From Fluviispira vulneris (lineage in GTDB: Bacteria; Bdellovibrionota_B; Oligoflexia; Silvanigrellales; Silvanigrellaceae): DNA of 64,000 nt. The notes beneath the pieces were generated by a model. The model was not told the DNA's origin and searched no databases. It saw only the letters and a list, made by a program, of their open reading frames with translations. Positions 27,597 through 37,448 of the stretch are shown piece by piece; position 1 is the first letter of the stretch; each line of letters opens with the position of its first letter. The DNA is taken from contig NZ_JACRSE010000004.1 in assembly GCF_014281055.1 (NCBI RefSeq), positions 1 through 64,000 on the forward strand, read 5' to 3'. The position numbers were made by a program, and so were the translations under genes.

Positions 27597-27965
27597 TTAA
27601 TGTGATATTTTTTTAATAAAATGTGAACTACTTGTTTTAGTGTTTGATTCATCAAAAACATCACAAGCCAACTGAAAGTCATCAATATCTAAAAAACCTT
27701 TTTCATTTAAAACATCTTTTAATTTATGAAATGAATCCATGAGCAATGTATTTTGTTCGAGCAAGCCATCCATTTCCGCTCTTAATTTACACACTTCCCC
27801 ACCAATTCGTGTCATTGTATCAAAGATCTGTTCAATTTGTTTTGAAAAATTGACATTCAGGCCATTGTCATCGGTCACATTTCTTGGAGATTCAAGATCG
27901 AGAGCATAAGAGTCAAGACCTTCCTCTCCAGCTTCTTCATATGTTTCCTGAGGTATGTTGGCCAT
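27597..27965 (-). CDS. Conserved-looking hypothetical, acidic with central coiled coil
   Basis: 122 residues, no recognised family. Acidic N-terminus (about 1-30, Glu/Asp/Ser), a heptad-like helix (about 40-95: IEQIFDTMTRIGGEVCKLRAEMDGLLEQN), then a short C-terminal helix. No signal peptide or membrane segment. The ATG at 27965 has GGAAGGGG six bases upstream; a TTG five codons earlier is less likely. Its stop is 2 bases from the stop of the convergent ATPase gene, so the 3' ends nearly touch. Divergent from secA. Confidence 0.5.
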   Translation of the reverse strand: MANIPQETYEEAGEEGLDSYALDLESPRNVTDDNGLNVNFSKQIEQIFDTMTRIGGEVCKLRAEMDGLLEQNTLLMDSFHKLKDVLNEKGFLDIDDFQLACDVFDESNTKTSSSHFIKKISH

Positions 27966-28153
27966 TGGTTCCCCTTCCAAATAGAAATCGGCAAAGCTCT
28001 TTTATAACATCTCCCCTTGTCGGATGGATTTAACTTGAAATAAGAGGAAAGAATTGGCACCTTGTTTCTAAAATTGGCACAGACCTGAGAGGTGTGTTAA
28101 AAGACCTCTGGTTTAGTATGTGTTTACTTTGTTGAAAGGATAAATTCTTAGTC

Positions 28154-30688
28154 ATGTTAAATATTCTCAAGTCTCTCTTTGGAACCAAAAACGATCGAGA
28201 ATTGCGCAACACTGCGCCAATCCTTACAAAGATAAATATGCTTGAAGCCAAAATGCAATTGCTCAGCGACAACGAACTCAAAGCCAAAACAGTAGAATAT
28301 AAAGCTCGTTATAAAAAGGGAGAGACACTGGATTCACTTCTTCCAGAAGCTTTTGCCACTGTTCGTGAAGCCAGTAAACGTTGCCTTGGCAAAAGACATT
28401 TTGATGTTCAGCTTATTGGTGGTTTTGTACTTCACCAAGGAAAAATTGCAGAAATGCGCACTGGTGAAGGAAAAACCTTAACAGCAACCGCACCAGTCTA
28501 TCTCAATGCGATCTCTGGAAAAGGCGTGCATGTCGTAACCGTTAACGAATATCTTGCATCGACTCAATCCGAAGAAATGGGACGTTTATATAGTTTTCTC
28601 GGCTTAACAACGGGATGTATACTTTCTGGCATGAACGATCACCAGAGACAAGAAGCCTATGCTTGTGATGTCACTTACGGCACCAATAACGAACTCGGCT
28701 TTGACTATTTACGAGATAATATGAAAGTTCGCCTCGAAGATTTTTGTCAACGTGGTCATCATTTTGCAATTGTGGATGAAGTGGACTCCATTTTAATCGA
28801 TGAAGCTAGAACGCCACTGATTATCAGTGGTCCTTCAGACACGTCCTCAGATAAATATCTTGTTGCAAATAATGCAATACGTGGATTGAGAAAAGAAATT
28901 GATTACACCGTCGATGAAAAATCTCGTGCATGTGCTTTAACTGAAGCAGGGATTTCTAAAGTTGAAAAACGTTTAAATATAGATAATCTTTTTGATCCTG
29001 AGCACAATGAGCTCGTTCATGCATGTAACAATGCACTGCGCGCTCACGTTCTTTTCCGCAAAGATGATCACTATATCGTGCAAAATGGACAAATAATTAT
29101 TGTTGATGAATTCACAGGTCGACTTATGCACGGTCGTCGCTTTTCAGACGGATTGCACCAAGCTTTGGAAGCAAAAGAAAATGTGCAAATTCAAGCCGAG
29201 AATCAAACTCTTGCGCAAGTGACACTGCAAAATTATTTTAGAATGTACGAAAAACTTTCTGGTATGACAGGAACAGCTGATACCGAAGCTGTCGAGTTTC
29301 ACAATATTTATAAATTAAATGTTGTTGTCGTTCCTACAAATAGACAAATGATTCGTAAAGATCACGATGATGTTTTATTTTTAAAACAGACAATTAAATT
29401 CAATGCTGTTGCAGATGAAATTGAAAAAATTCATAAGACTGGTCAGCCTATTTTAGTTGGTACAGTGAGCATTGAAAAAAGTGAATTGCTCTCCGAGTTA
29501 TTAAAAAAGAAAAACATCAAACATCAAGTTCTAAATGCAAAACATCATGAACAAGAAGCGCATATTATAGCACAAGCTGGCCAAAAAGGCCGTGTTACAT
29601 TATCCACTAATATGGCTGGCCGTGGAACTGATATTATTTTGGGCGAAGGAGTTGCTGAACTCGGAGGACTTTACGTAATCGGAACCGAGCGTCACGAAAG
29701 CCGAAGAATTGACAATCAGCTGCGCGGACGCTCGGGTCGCCAAGGAGACCCAGGTGCAAGTAAGTTTTTTCTTTCTTGGGAAGATGAACTTATGCGCAGA
29801 TTTAATAACAAAGCAAATCAATTTATTATGGAACGTTTTGTTGGTGATGAGGCAATCCACGACCCTCGCTTAACCAATGTCATTGGTAAAGTGCAAAAAC
29901 GAGTGGAAGGTTTTAATTATGATATTCGTAAACAACTTCTCCAATACGATGACGTTTTAAATCAGCAAAGAAAAGCAATTTATGCAGCTCGTATGAGGAT
30001 TCTCAGAAAAGAAAATGTAAAAGAAATTCTTGCAGGAGAACCAATCGAAAAATTTGCCCGCACTATTTGTGATGATTTTGCTCCACCTTCAGGCTTACCA
30101 GGCGAAATAGTGACTGTCGATTTTCGTAATTTAGAAAGAGTCCTTTTTCGCAGTTTCAACAAAGCCATTCCGTTCAGCGAAGCTGAAAGAAAAAATAACG
30201 AGATTACGAGAGATGAATTTTATGCATTGATTAGCAAGAAATTAATGACTGAATACGAAGAGAAAGAAAATCTTTTTGGTCAAGAACAAATGCGTGATAT
30301 TGAGCGCTGGGTTATGCTACAAACCATAGACTCTTGGTGGAAAGATCATTTATTAAATATCGATCATCTTAAAGACGGGATTGGTTTACGTGGTTATGCA
30401 CAAAAAGATCCATTACAGGAATATAAAAACGAGGCTTTCGAACTCTTTAAAAGACTCATCAGTGCTATTAAACAAGATTCGCTCCAAATGATCTTCAGAG
30501 TTCAACCAAATTTAGCAGAGAAGTTTATTGCTGAAGCTAAAGCAGAAGTGGAAAAGAAGGCCAGACTTGAACTCAAAAACTCTCAAGCAGAACATCAAGA
30601 TCCAGAGGATGCATTTGAGCACAAATTAGAAGAAAAAGAAGAAATTGAACGCAAAAAAGCTATGTATAGCAATTTAAATACAATTTAA
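28154..30688 (+). CDS. secA: Preprotein translocase ATPase SecA
   Basis: An 844-residue motor that drives proteins through SecYEG. Walker A is MRTGEGKTLTATAP, followed by VTVNEYLASTQSEEMG. The DEAD-type motif is AIVDEVDSILIDEARTPLIISG, and later come GTVSIEKSELLSELL, STNMAGRGTDI and IDNQLRGRSGRQGDPG. The helical wing and scaffold end at a Lys/Glu-rich helix. The C-terminal zinc-binding SEC-C motif (CxCxSGxxxxxCC/H) used by SecB and lipids is absent: the protein ends in a short acidic tail. AAAGGA is upstream of the ATG. Confidence 0.95.
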   Translation: MLNILKSLFGTKNDRELRNTAPILTKINMLEAKMQLLSDNELKAKTVEYKARYKKGETLDSLLPEAFATVREASKRCLGKRHFDVQLIGGFVLHQGKIAEMRTGEGKTLTATAPVYLNAISGKGVHVVTVNEYLASTQSEEMGRLYSFLGLTTGCILSGMNDHQRQEAYACDVTYGTNNELGFDYLRDNMKVRLEDFCQRGHHFAIVDEVDSILIDEARTPLIISGPSDTSSDKYLVANNAIRGLRKEIDYTVDEKSRACALTEAGISKVEKRLNIDNLFDPEHNELVHACNNALRAHVLFRKDDHYIVQNGQIIIVDEFTGRLMHGRRFSDGLHQALEAKENVQIQAENQTLAQVTLQNYFRMYEKLSGMTGTADTEAVEFHNIYKLNVVVVPTNRQMIRKDHDDVLFLKQTIKFNAVADEIEKIHKTGQPILVGTVSIEKSELLSELLKKKNIKHQVLNAKHHEQEAHIIAQAGQKGRVTLSTNMAGRGTDIILGEGVAELGGLYVIGTERHESRRIDNQLRGRSGRQGDPGASKFFLSWEDELMRRFNNKANQFIMERFVGDEAIHDPRLTNVIGKVQKRVEGFNYDIRKQLLQYDDVLNQQRKAIYAARMRILRKENVKEILAGEPIEKFARTICDDFAPPSGLPGEIVTVDFRNLERVLFRSFNKAIPFSEAERKNNEITRDEFYALISKKLMTEYEEKENLFGQEQMRDIERWVMLQTIDSWWKDHLLNIDHLKDGIGLRGYAQKDPLQEYKNEAFELFKRLISAIKQDSLQMIFRVQPNLAEKFIAEAKAEVEKKARLELKNSQAEHQDPEDAFEHKLEEKEEIERKKAMYSNLNTI

Positions 30689-30724
30689 TTATTATAAAAA
30701 GATTATCTAAACTATTTAAAGAAG

Positions 30725-31999
30725 CTAAGAAGCGACTCTTTTGGGCAACACAAATATAATATTTGTGTTGTCAGATATTTTGTCGAATTTTAGATACCCA
30801 CCTTGTCTATCGATCATATTTGAAAGCAATTTAATATCAATAAAATAGAATTGATTGTGAAATTGATGCTTTGGTATAATATCATCTTTATGAAATAGAC
30901 CCCTTTCAAAACGATTGCAACTATCCATAAAGCAAAATTCTATTCTATCTGTAAATTCAGTAAGCAATAACTCTATCCATTTACATTTTTTGTATTTTAA
31001 AATCTTTATCGAATTATTTATTAAATAAAGAAGTATATATACTATAGATGAAGGCCTGCATTCGAATTCAAGATTGGGATCAACATCCATCACAATATTA
31101 TATTGAATTTCATGACTTTTAATTTTATCTAAGAAAAATAAATTCACAGTTTCAATTATGTTGGACATATTTGTTATTTGGATATTATTTTGAGACAAAT
31201 TTCTATATAATGTTTTAATGGAGTTTATTTTTTTCGCTGTGTTAAAACTTTTAACTGAGATCGATTCGACATCATTAAGAACAATATTTTTATTGAATTC
31301 CTTCCGAACTAAGATAGATGACGTTTTTATTGATTTTATATATATATCAGCTAATGTTCTATTAACTTCATTTAATACCTGCACAGTTAATACATTACAA
31401 AAAACATTTTGTTCATATTGAAATAACTTTTCATTTTTTAAACATACTTCATTTATTAAATTTTTTTCTGCCAATTTTTTATTGATTTCATTTCTTTTAT
31501 TTTCAAGCAGAAGCATTGCATATTTCGCAAGATATTTTAAGGAAATAATTTGATATTTTGTGACCTTTTTAGGTGTTTTTCCTAATACACAAAGCGAGCC
31601 AATTCGATGACCTGAATGAGTAATTAAAGGTGCGCCAATATAAAATCGAATATTTCGTTCCTGCACGGCAGGTATTTCTGAAAAACGATGATCATTCAAA
31701 GTATTTGACACAATAAAAACATCATCACTTAAAATAGTATAGTTACAGAAAGAGCAGTGTCTAGGCACTTCTTTGATTGAATATCCCATACTTGAAATAA
31801 GTTGAACACTATTTTCTTGAACAAAAGTAATTGCTGAGATAGGACACTTAAATATTTGCATAGCTAGAAAATTAATTTTTCTAAAATCATTTCCAATAAG
31901 CTCTTGCAAAAAGTTGTAGTTACGGAGGACTTCTAAACGTTCTTTTTCATCATAAGGTATTAAATTAACTTTATTATGTGTAGGCTGAGATAAGCTCAT
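30725..31999 (-). CDS. GAF-domain protein with a degenerate histidine-kinase core
   Basis: 424 residues, cytosolic. A GAF domain (about 20-165) includes VPRHCSFCNYTILSDDVFIVSN and FYIGAPLITHSGHRIGSLCVLG, the typical GAF core. A coiled linker then leads to a region in the place of a kinase core. It has no phosphoacceptor histidine. The ATP-lid motif reads CFMDSCNRFERG instead of a DxGxG G1 box, but an N-box-like helix (YILLYLINNSIKIL) remains. I infer a pseudokinase or sensor subunit. AGGA precedes the start by seven bases. It is convergent with secA. Confidence 0.6.
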   Translation of the reverse strand: MSLSQPTHNKVNLIPYDEKERLEVLRNYNFLQELIGNDFRKINFLAMQIFKCPISAITFVQENSVQLISSMGYSIKEVPRHCSFCNYTILSDDVFIVSNTLNDHRFSEIPAVQERNIRFYIGAPLITHSGHRIGSLCVLGKTPKKVTKYQIISLKYLAKYAMLLLENKRNEINKKLAEKNLINEVCLKNEKLFQYEQNVFCNVLTVQVLNEVNRTLADIYIKSIKTSSILVRKEFNKNIVLNDVESISVKSFNTAKKINSIKTLYRNLSQNNIQITNMSNIIETVNLFFLDKIKSHEIQYNIVMDVDPNLEFECRPSSIVYILLYLINNSIKILKYKKCKWIELLLTEFTDRIEFCFMDSCNRFERGLFHKDDIIPKHQFHNQFYFIDIKLLSNMIDRQGGYLKFDKISDNTNIIFVLPKRVAS

Positions 32000-32588
32000 A
32001 TGATTTTCCTGAAAGCAAAGATATAATAGTCATTTTTAAAATAATTATTATAAAAATATTCTTGTCTTAATTTAATTCATTTTTAATAATTTTATTTATA
32101 TTAATATATATAATAGGCACTAGCCCTTATTGTAGAAAAACAAATAAACTTGCAAATAAATCACTTTCTATTAACAAAAGCGTTAAATTATTCATTAAGA
32201 CAAAAATAAGATACTCTAAGAACCATACAACAATAACTTTTTAATTTTAAAAGAAAAATTAAAAAGTTATATATTACTCAAAATTACTTCTCTTTGCCTT
32301 AGCTTTATTCTTGATTTTTAATCTAAAATAAAACTTCAACAACTTACAATATAAATTCTCATTTCAAATTTGACAACAAAATAGTGACATAATTTTTAAA
32401 ATATATGTAAATTCTCTTAATATCCCAAAAACATTTGTCTTTAGTGATTTAATTATTAGTCTACCACTTATAAAAATTGACAATTAAACAAAATAGGACA
32501 ATTATATTTATGGTAAATATGCCCAAGTTTATTATTACAAAAACTTAGGCAAAAAATTATCTACTTTAAATTAATTTTAGGAACTTAT
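32000..32588. other. 589-base AT-rich intergenic region
   Basis: No supportable ORF, RNA gene or repeat. It separates the divergent GAF-protein gene and the symporter gene. One promoter candidate (32477-32505) is listed separately. Confidence 0.5.
32477..32505 (+). promoter_or_regulatory. Candidate promoter of the symporter gene
   Basis: A consensus -35 TTGACA (32477-32482) is followed after 17 bases by AATTAT (32500-32505), or by TATATT a few bases later. It would give a leader of about 75 bases. Confidence 0.4.
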
Positions 32589-33833
32589 ATGTTTGGCAAG
32601 TTATTCAAGAAAAAATCAGATAGGGATCTCATCGTTCTTCTACTTTCTATTTTTTTTGGAGGTCTTTGCGGGTATTTTGTTCCTAATTTTATTCAATCAA
32701 TTGAGTGGATTGGCAAAATTTTCATGAACACACTCATGATGTTAGTTTTGCCCCTTATTTTCCTTGCACTCGTAGGCGCAATTACTTCATTAAGCGATAT
32801 TTCTAAATTAGGATCCCTTGGTAAAGTAACAATTTTAATTATTATTATAAATGTCGCCTCTGCGGCTCTTATAGGATTGTTACTAAGTTTGTTTCTTAAA
32901 CCTGGCATAGGTGTTAATCCAAGCCTGATGGGACATGATTTACAAGCATTATTAACTGACTCATCAAAAAACTTAGGCTTTTCTGAATTTATTCTTGGAA
33001 TGTTTCCCGCGAATTTAGGTGAAGTTGCTATACGCTCACAAATACTCCCGATCGTTGTCTTTGGTATATTTTTTTCAATTGTAGCATTGCGTATGCTTAA
33101 CAAAAACTCTGTCTCAATTGCTTTAAAAGTTTGCAGTGGTTTTAAAGAAATTCTAATGGGTATGATTTCTTTTGTTATGAAACTGACTCCAATTGCTCTC
33201 TTTTCCCTGATTGGTAACTCAGTTTCTTCTTCACTCTTAAAAGGAAACTTAGCTGAAGACATGCTAGGTATCTTCAAGTTTTTAATTATATTTCTTTTAG
33301 GATGTGTGATACTCTGTGTTTTACAGTTTATTATTTTAAGAATTCTTTCTGGAAAAAATGCCAATACTTTTTTGACTCAGTCAATTGGTTGCGTCTCGAC
33401 CGGTTTCGCAACGGCTAGCTCACTCGCAACTCTACCGGTTATGCTCATAGCTGCAGAAACTCAAAAAATCGATGAAACGATTGCTAAGTTCGCCCTTCCT
33501 TTAACAGTAGTATTTAATCTTGGCTCCTCTGCTTTGTATGTTTCGTCTGCGACTCTCTTTGTTTCTCAAGTCCTTGGCATTGAAATATCAGGATTAAACA
33601 TTTTTTTAATTTATATTACCACCGTGATCACAGGTTTAGGGACGACTGGAATTCCAAATGCGGGATTTATTGCAACCGTCACAGTGCTGAAAACCATCTC
33701 AGTTCCACCCACTACTGTTGCTATTCTGTTTCCTATAGACGCTGTTTTAGGTCGAGTAAGGACATCAGTTAATATTTGGGGACACCTTGTTTGCACTAAA
33801 TTAATCCAGATTTGGCTTACTAAACAGCGTTAA
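32589..33833 (+). CDS. Dicarboxylate/amino acid:cation symporter (DAACS family)
   Basis: A 414-residue inner-membrane transporter of the GltP/DctA family taking up dicarboxylates or acidic amino acids with Na+ or H+. About eight membrane helices and two re-entrant hairpins are expected. Visible landmarks are FFGGLCGYFVP, FMNTLMMLVLPLIFLALVGAI, the serine-rich first hairpin (SIGCVSTGFATASSLATLPV), and the second hairpin region GLGTTGIPNAGFI. The cation/substrate residues near PIDAVLGRVRTSVNIWG are kept. AGGA is upstream of the ATG. It is alone in its transcription unit and convergent with pldA. Confidence 0.87.
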   Translation: MFGKLFKKKSDRDLIVLLLSIFFGGLCGYFVPNFIQSIEWIGKIFMNTLMMLVLPLIFLALVGAITSLSDISKLGSLGKVTILIIIINVASAALIGLLLSLFLKPGIGVNPSLMGHDLQALLTDSSKNLGFSEFILGMFPANLGEVAIRSQILPIVVFGIFFSIVALRMLNKNSVSIALKVCSGFKEILMGMISFVMKLTPIALFSLIGNSVSSSLLKGNLAEDMLGIFKFLIIFLLGCVILCVLQFIILRILSGKNANTFLTQSIGCVSTGFATASSLATLPVMLIAAETQKIDETIAKFALPLTVVFNLGSSALYVSSATLFVSQVLGIEISGLNIFLIYITTVITGLGTTGIPNAGFIATVTVLKTISVPPTTVAILFPIDAVLGRVRTSVNIWGHLVCTKLIQIWLTKQR

Positions 33834-34568
33834 TTATTTTGGACAATTACATTCTTTATTCTTCTCATTATTGAGAAATTGAATACCGATCCCAAACGCC
33901 TGGGTAAAATGATTAAACTCAAGTAAGCTCTGTCCATAGCCATAAAAATATTGAAAGTATAGAGAATAATCACGATAAAAATTATAAGATTGCGACGCAG
34001 TGATTTGGATACGATCGATATTTTCAATATTCTGTATCGAAACCTTTGTTTCGAAATCTCCAATTCTATAAGATCCAGTAATTTTTTCATAGCCAAGATA
34101 GTTTTCTATTTTTTCTGAGTGATGAGTAAATGTTGTTTCATTATCAACAGGCAAAATCCAAGCCATAAACTCAAATGAAAAATCTTTTTGATCATAATTA
34201 TATTTCCCATACACTCGATTCCAAGACATTTCATAATTGGTACCTAATCCATTTGACTCATGGGAATAGCCTATACTCGCTTTATTATTTCCATTTATTT
34301 TATATAAAACAAAAGCTTCTGGATTATAATCGCTTGAGCGAAACCAAGGTCTAATTTCATATAGTTGCCAGAAAGATTTTAAAGTAAATGCCGCATTCAA
34401 AGAAATGTGCTCCCATTCATAAATAGGAGCATAGACACTCAATTGTGCTTTGAATTCCTTACTTTCAACAGGTTCATTTTCTACAGACATTTGATTGTAA
34501 AGACTATAATAGGGATTGACAGTATAATAATATGGTAAAATATAATTATCTTGATATAATTCAAACAT
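33834..34568 (-). CDS. pldA: Outer-membrane phospholipase A (PldA), without signal peptide
   Basis: A 244-residue beta-barrel phospholipase. The active-site pattern is intact: SIGYSHESNGLG holds the catalytic His and Ser, and SWNRVYGKY holds the Asn. The C-terminal barrel strands match OMPLA (YSLYFQYFYGYGQSLLEFNHFTQAFGIGIQF). The enzyme cleaves phospholipids in the outer membrane. The reading frame begins MFELYQDNYILPYYYT, at the first mature region. In-frame TAA lies two codons upstream, and no signal peptide is found in any frame of the 160 bases before it. So the gene is N-terminally truncated, or a start is hidden by a sequence change. Confidence 0.8.
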   Translation of the reverse strand: MFELYQDNYILPYYYTVNPYYSLYNQMSVENEPVESKEFKAQLSVYAPIYEWEHISLNAAFTLKSFWQLYEIRPWFRSSDYNPEAFVLYKINGNNKASIGYSHESNGLGTNYEMSWNRVYGKYNYDQKDFSFEFMAWILPVDNETTFTHHSEKIENYLGYEKITGSYRIGDFETKVSIQNIENIDRIQITASQSYNFYRDYSLYFQYFYGYGQSLLEFNHFTQAFGIGIQFLNNEKNKECNCPK

Positions 34569-34730
34569 AATTTAATTAAACTCAATAAATATTTAGTATT
34601 TAAAAATATCCAACATAAAAATTTAGTATTTTATTCATTTATTTGACATTATAAATTTTTCCTATTAGTAAGAATATTCATAAATATCTTCTAAAATAAT
34701 AAAGATACTCTCTCTCTTTCGGTAGAAATA

Positions 34731-35624
34731 ATGAGAACTTCAATGCGTTTAAAATTTTTAATTTCTTTGATATTTATTATCTTTCATATTCATGTATTTT
34801 CTGAGCAAATTCCCAATGATGAGCAAAAAAATATAAATATTAACGACGATGATAATCATTTTTTTGGCGGTGAGTGGTACATTTCTTGGGGGTACAACAA
34901 AGATTTTTGGCGCCCAACGGACATCCATGTTGTGCAAAAATCACTTAATAATGACTTTACCGTCCATAATGTCCATGCGGTAGATTATCCCCAGTGGGAC
35001 ACAGGCTATAGCATATTCACACCAGAAATAACAACACCACAATGGAATCTAAGAATTGGCCGATTTATTGATGCAAAAAGAAATTATGCTCTTGAATTTA
35101 GTTTTGATCACACAAAATTTAGCTCTGTTATAGATCAAAATGCTCACATTACAGGAACAATCGGTGGTCAAAGCGTCGATATGTATCAAAAGCTATCAAC
35201 TAGTTATTTTCGGTATGATTTACACAACGGCGCCAACCATATTATGTTTAATATTGTAAGAAGATTTTCATTAGCAGGTGAAGTAAACCAAGATTACAGC
35301 CTCAATGCAGTGCTAAAACTTGGAGCGGGTATTATGCTCCCGCATGCAGACAACTCTATTTTTGGTATGCAAAATAATAATGGTGGCTTAGTTTTTGGTA
35401 ATTGGTTTGGTTTAACCTCAGGTTGGTGGCAACTCAATGGTGTAACAACTGGGGTTGAAGCTGGCTTACAGTTCGTTTTCTGGAAACCTTTTTATTTAGA
35501 ATTTACTTTTAAAGAAGCCATTGCAAGGATGTTTAATGTTCCTGTCTATCAAGGCGTTGCTGACCATGTGCTTGTGATGAGTGAATTTATTTTGAGTATA
35601 GGATATACCTTTAATTCTCGTTAA
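34731..35624 (+). CDS. Probable outer-membrane beta-barrel protein
   Basis: 297 residues with a signal peptide (about 1-25, cleavage near VFSEQ). The mature protein is rich in aromatic and alternating polar/hydrophobic strands (YISWGYNKDFWRP, NYALEFSFDHTKF, WQLNGVTTGVEAGLQFVFW). It ends in FILSIGYTFNSR, near to the C-terminal beta-signal of outer-membrane proteins, though with an extra residue after Phe. I do not recognise a family. The start at 34731 has only a weak ribosome-binding site; the ATG at 34743 is an alternative. It is divergent from pldA and may share its promoter region. Confidence 0.6.
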   Translation: MRTSMRLKFLISLIFIIFHIHVFSEQIPNDEQKNININDDDNHFFGGEWYISWGYNKDFWRPTDIHVVQKSLNNDFTVHNVHAVDYPQWDTGYSIFTPEITTPQWNLRIGRFIDAKRNYALEFSFDHTKFSSVIDQNAHITGTIGGQSVDMYQKLSTSYFRYDLHNGANHIMFNIVRRFSLAGEVNQDYSLNAVLKLGAGIMLPHADNSIFGMQNNNGGLVFGNWFGLTSGWWQLNGVTTGVEAGLQFVFWKPFYLEFTFKEAIARMFNVPVYQGVADHVLVMSEFILSIGYTFNSR

Positions 35625-35675
35625 TTTAATACTTAATTGATATAAATTTTCATCCATAAGTGAACTGAATCTGGC

Positions 35676-36071
35676 TCATACAAAATAAGTGATCATCCAT
35701 AGATGTCCATCTAGGTCAGAAAACCCTCTAACATACATAAAACTATAATCATTCTTATCTAAAAGATGTTCATGCTCTGTAGCACCAAATTTGATTGCTT
35801 TTTTGACATAATCATCTACTTCTTCTTTCGTAGATACAGCAATACTTACATAAGTTTCCTTACGTGTAAGAGGGTCGCAAAGTTCTTTGACAACAATTTT
35901 TTTAAATACGGGCTCATTTATAAGCATAACGTAACAATTTTTCCCTATAATCATACATATTGCATTTTCATAGGTATAGTTAGAATCGAAGGAAAATCCC
36001 AGATTGCTAAAAAACTCTTTAGATTTATCTAAATCTTTTACTGATAAACTGACAAAAAATGCAGTATGCAT
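35676..36071 (-). CDS. VOC-superfamily protein (glyoxalase/bleomycin-resistance fold)
   Basis: 131 residues with two beta-alpha-beta-beta-beta modules. The first is visible at AFFVSLSVKDLDKSKEFFSNLGF, and the second ends in FSDLDGHLWMITYFV. The metal ligands His and Glu of glyoxalase I are only partly kept, so the reaction is unknown. Proteins of this PhnB-like subgroup are often annotated as glyoxalase/dioxygenase-like. It is a single gene on the minus strand, with no linked neighbour. Confidence 0.7.
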   Translation of the reverse strand: MHTAFFVSLSVKDLDKSKEFFSNLGFSFDSNYTYENAICMIIGKNCYVMLINEPVFKKIVVKELCDPLTRKETYVSIAVSTKEEVDDYVKKAIKFGATEHEHLLDKNDYSFMYVRGFSDLDGHLWMITYFV

Positions 36072-36314
36072 TGAACACCGCTCTTAAAATTTTGTTTTTA
36101 TCATATCATAGAAAATGGAGAGCAATGTCATAAAATTAACAGGCTTTTTGGAAGTACTCCTTCGGGGAATTTATAAAAACGGTTAGATAACCTTATTTGA
36201 GTTACTTGGATATTTTTGCAACAGAACTATAAGAATTGCACATTACATTCCTTGAAGAAGTATGCACGAACAATATACAATTTAAGGATGAATCTCTTAA
36301 AAACTGAAATCGCC

Positions 36315-37448
36315 TCAATCGCCACAATTACCCATACCTTCACAACAAGCACCTATACAATCGCCAAGCGCTTTAATAGGGGCACAAAATCCTTCAAGAA
36401 CTCCTTCACAAAAAGATGCACTGCAATTTGCGCAACTTGAACTATCACCTATACAATCGCCAATCGCTTTAATAGGAGCACAAAATCCTTCAAGAACTCC
36501 TTCACAAAAAGATGCACTGCAATTTGCGCAACTAGAACTATCACCTATACAATCGCCAATCGCTTTAATAGGAGCACAAAATCCTTCAAGAACTCCTTCA
36601 CAAAAAGATGCACTGCAATTTGCGCAACTTGAACTATCACCTTGGCAACAAACTGAAAGCCCACTACAATCACAAGTGCCGCAATCTGATGAACTTGAAC
36701 AACAACTATTTCTTGATTTTTCATGGGAATTTGTAGCTTGAACACCGATAGCTGTTCCTGCAATGAGTCCTGTCGCTGTTGCTTGCTTAAGCAAAAGCGG
36801 TTCACTACTTTTTGCAGGCTGACTTGTAATGACTGAAACTGATTCTGGATATTTATTATATTCAATTTCACAATTATTTTCTGGTTTAGTATTTGATATT
36901 GAAGGAAGAGTAGATTTAGTTGGAATTGCTCTAAGATTTCTATATTCAACGCCAAATTGAATATTTTTATTGATTTTATTAAATTCTTCTGAAGATCGTT
37001 TCTCAAAGTTTAAAATAAACGCATGATTATCCATGCTATTATTCCAACTTATTTGATATTCACATTTTAATCTATTTTCAATAAACCATAAATTTTTATT
37101 AGAATTATTGTCAAAACCAATTTCAACATTTCTAGCATTTGTGTTTGATAAAAAATGAAATTGAATATCTTCACATGGATTTAAAAACTCATCAGAATCA
37201 ATTGACATTTCATCTACATTTGATTCTATATAATCAATACGCAATGTTTCAGATTGATTATTGATTATCGGTAAATCAATTGGGAAAAGCAAAGTTATTT
37301 TTGAATTTAAAAAAAGATTATTTTTTTTATAATTATCTACATCTAAATAAATAATATTATCAGTTATAGCCTTGAATGGAGCTGAATTGGCCTGGAGATT
37401 TAAAAAAAATTGATATAATAAAATAGAAAGCAAAAAAAACAAACGCAT
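36315..37448 (-). CDS. Secreted cysteine-rich repeat protein, unknown
   Basis: 377 residues. A signal peptide (about 1-21) is followed by an Asn/Ser/Asp-rich region (about 22-225) with no recognised domain. Next comes a short hydrophobic Gly/Ala segment (about 232-250), then a Cys-rich tail. From about residue 268 it holds three nearly identical 32-residue repeats with CANCSASFCEGVLEGFCAP, each with five cysteines. The tail ends in CIGACCEGMGNCGD. The repeats suggest a disulphide-stabilised or metal-binding surface module. Base composition is AT-rich except in the repeat tail. The gene stands alone. Confidence 0.6.
   Translation of the reverse strand: MRLFFLLSILLYQFFLNLQANSAPFKAITDNIIYLDVDNYKKNNLFLNSKITLLFPIDLPIINNQSETLRIDYIESNVDEMSIDSDEFLNPCEDIQFHFLSNTNARNVEIGFDNNSNKNLWFIENRLKCEYQISWNNSMDNHAFILNFEKRSSEEFNKINKNIQFGVEYRNLRAIPTKSTLPSISNTKPENNCEIEYNKYPESVSVITSQPAKSSEPLLLKQATATGLIAGTAIGVQATNSHEKSRNSCCSSSSDCGTCDCSGLSVCCQGDSSSCANCSASFCEGVLEGFCAPIKAIGDCIGDSSSCANCSASFCEGVLEGFCAPIKAIGDCIGDSSSCANCSASFCEGVLEGFCAPIKALGDCIGACCEGMGNCGD
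36357..36645 (-). repeat. Three tandem 96-bp repeats inside the Cys-rich gene
   Basis: The period of 96 bases is exact: a TCGCC marker recurs at 36361, 36457 and 36553. The copies differ by only a few bases. They are in frame, each adding 32 residues. Confidence 0.9.

Noticed and set aside
36216..36440. 74-codon plus ORF opposite the Cys-rich repeat gene
   Set aside because: It runs through the repeat in antisense, with composition and length as expected by chance.
36357..36645. CRISPR-like spacing of the 96-bp repeats
   Set aside because: Repeats are contiguous, in frame and coding, with no spacers.
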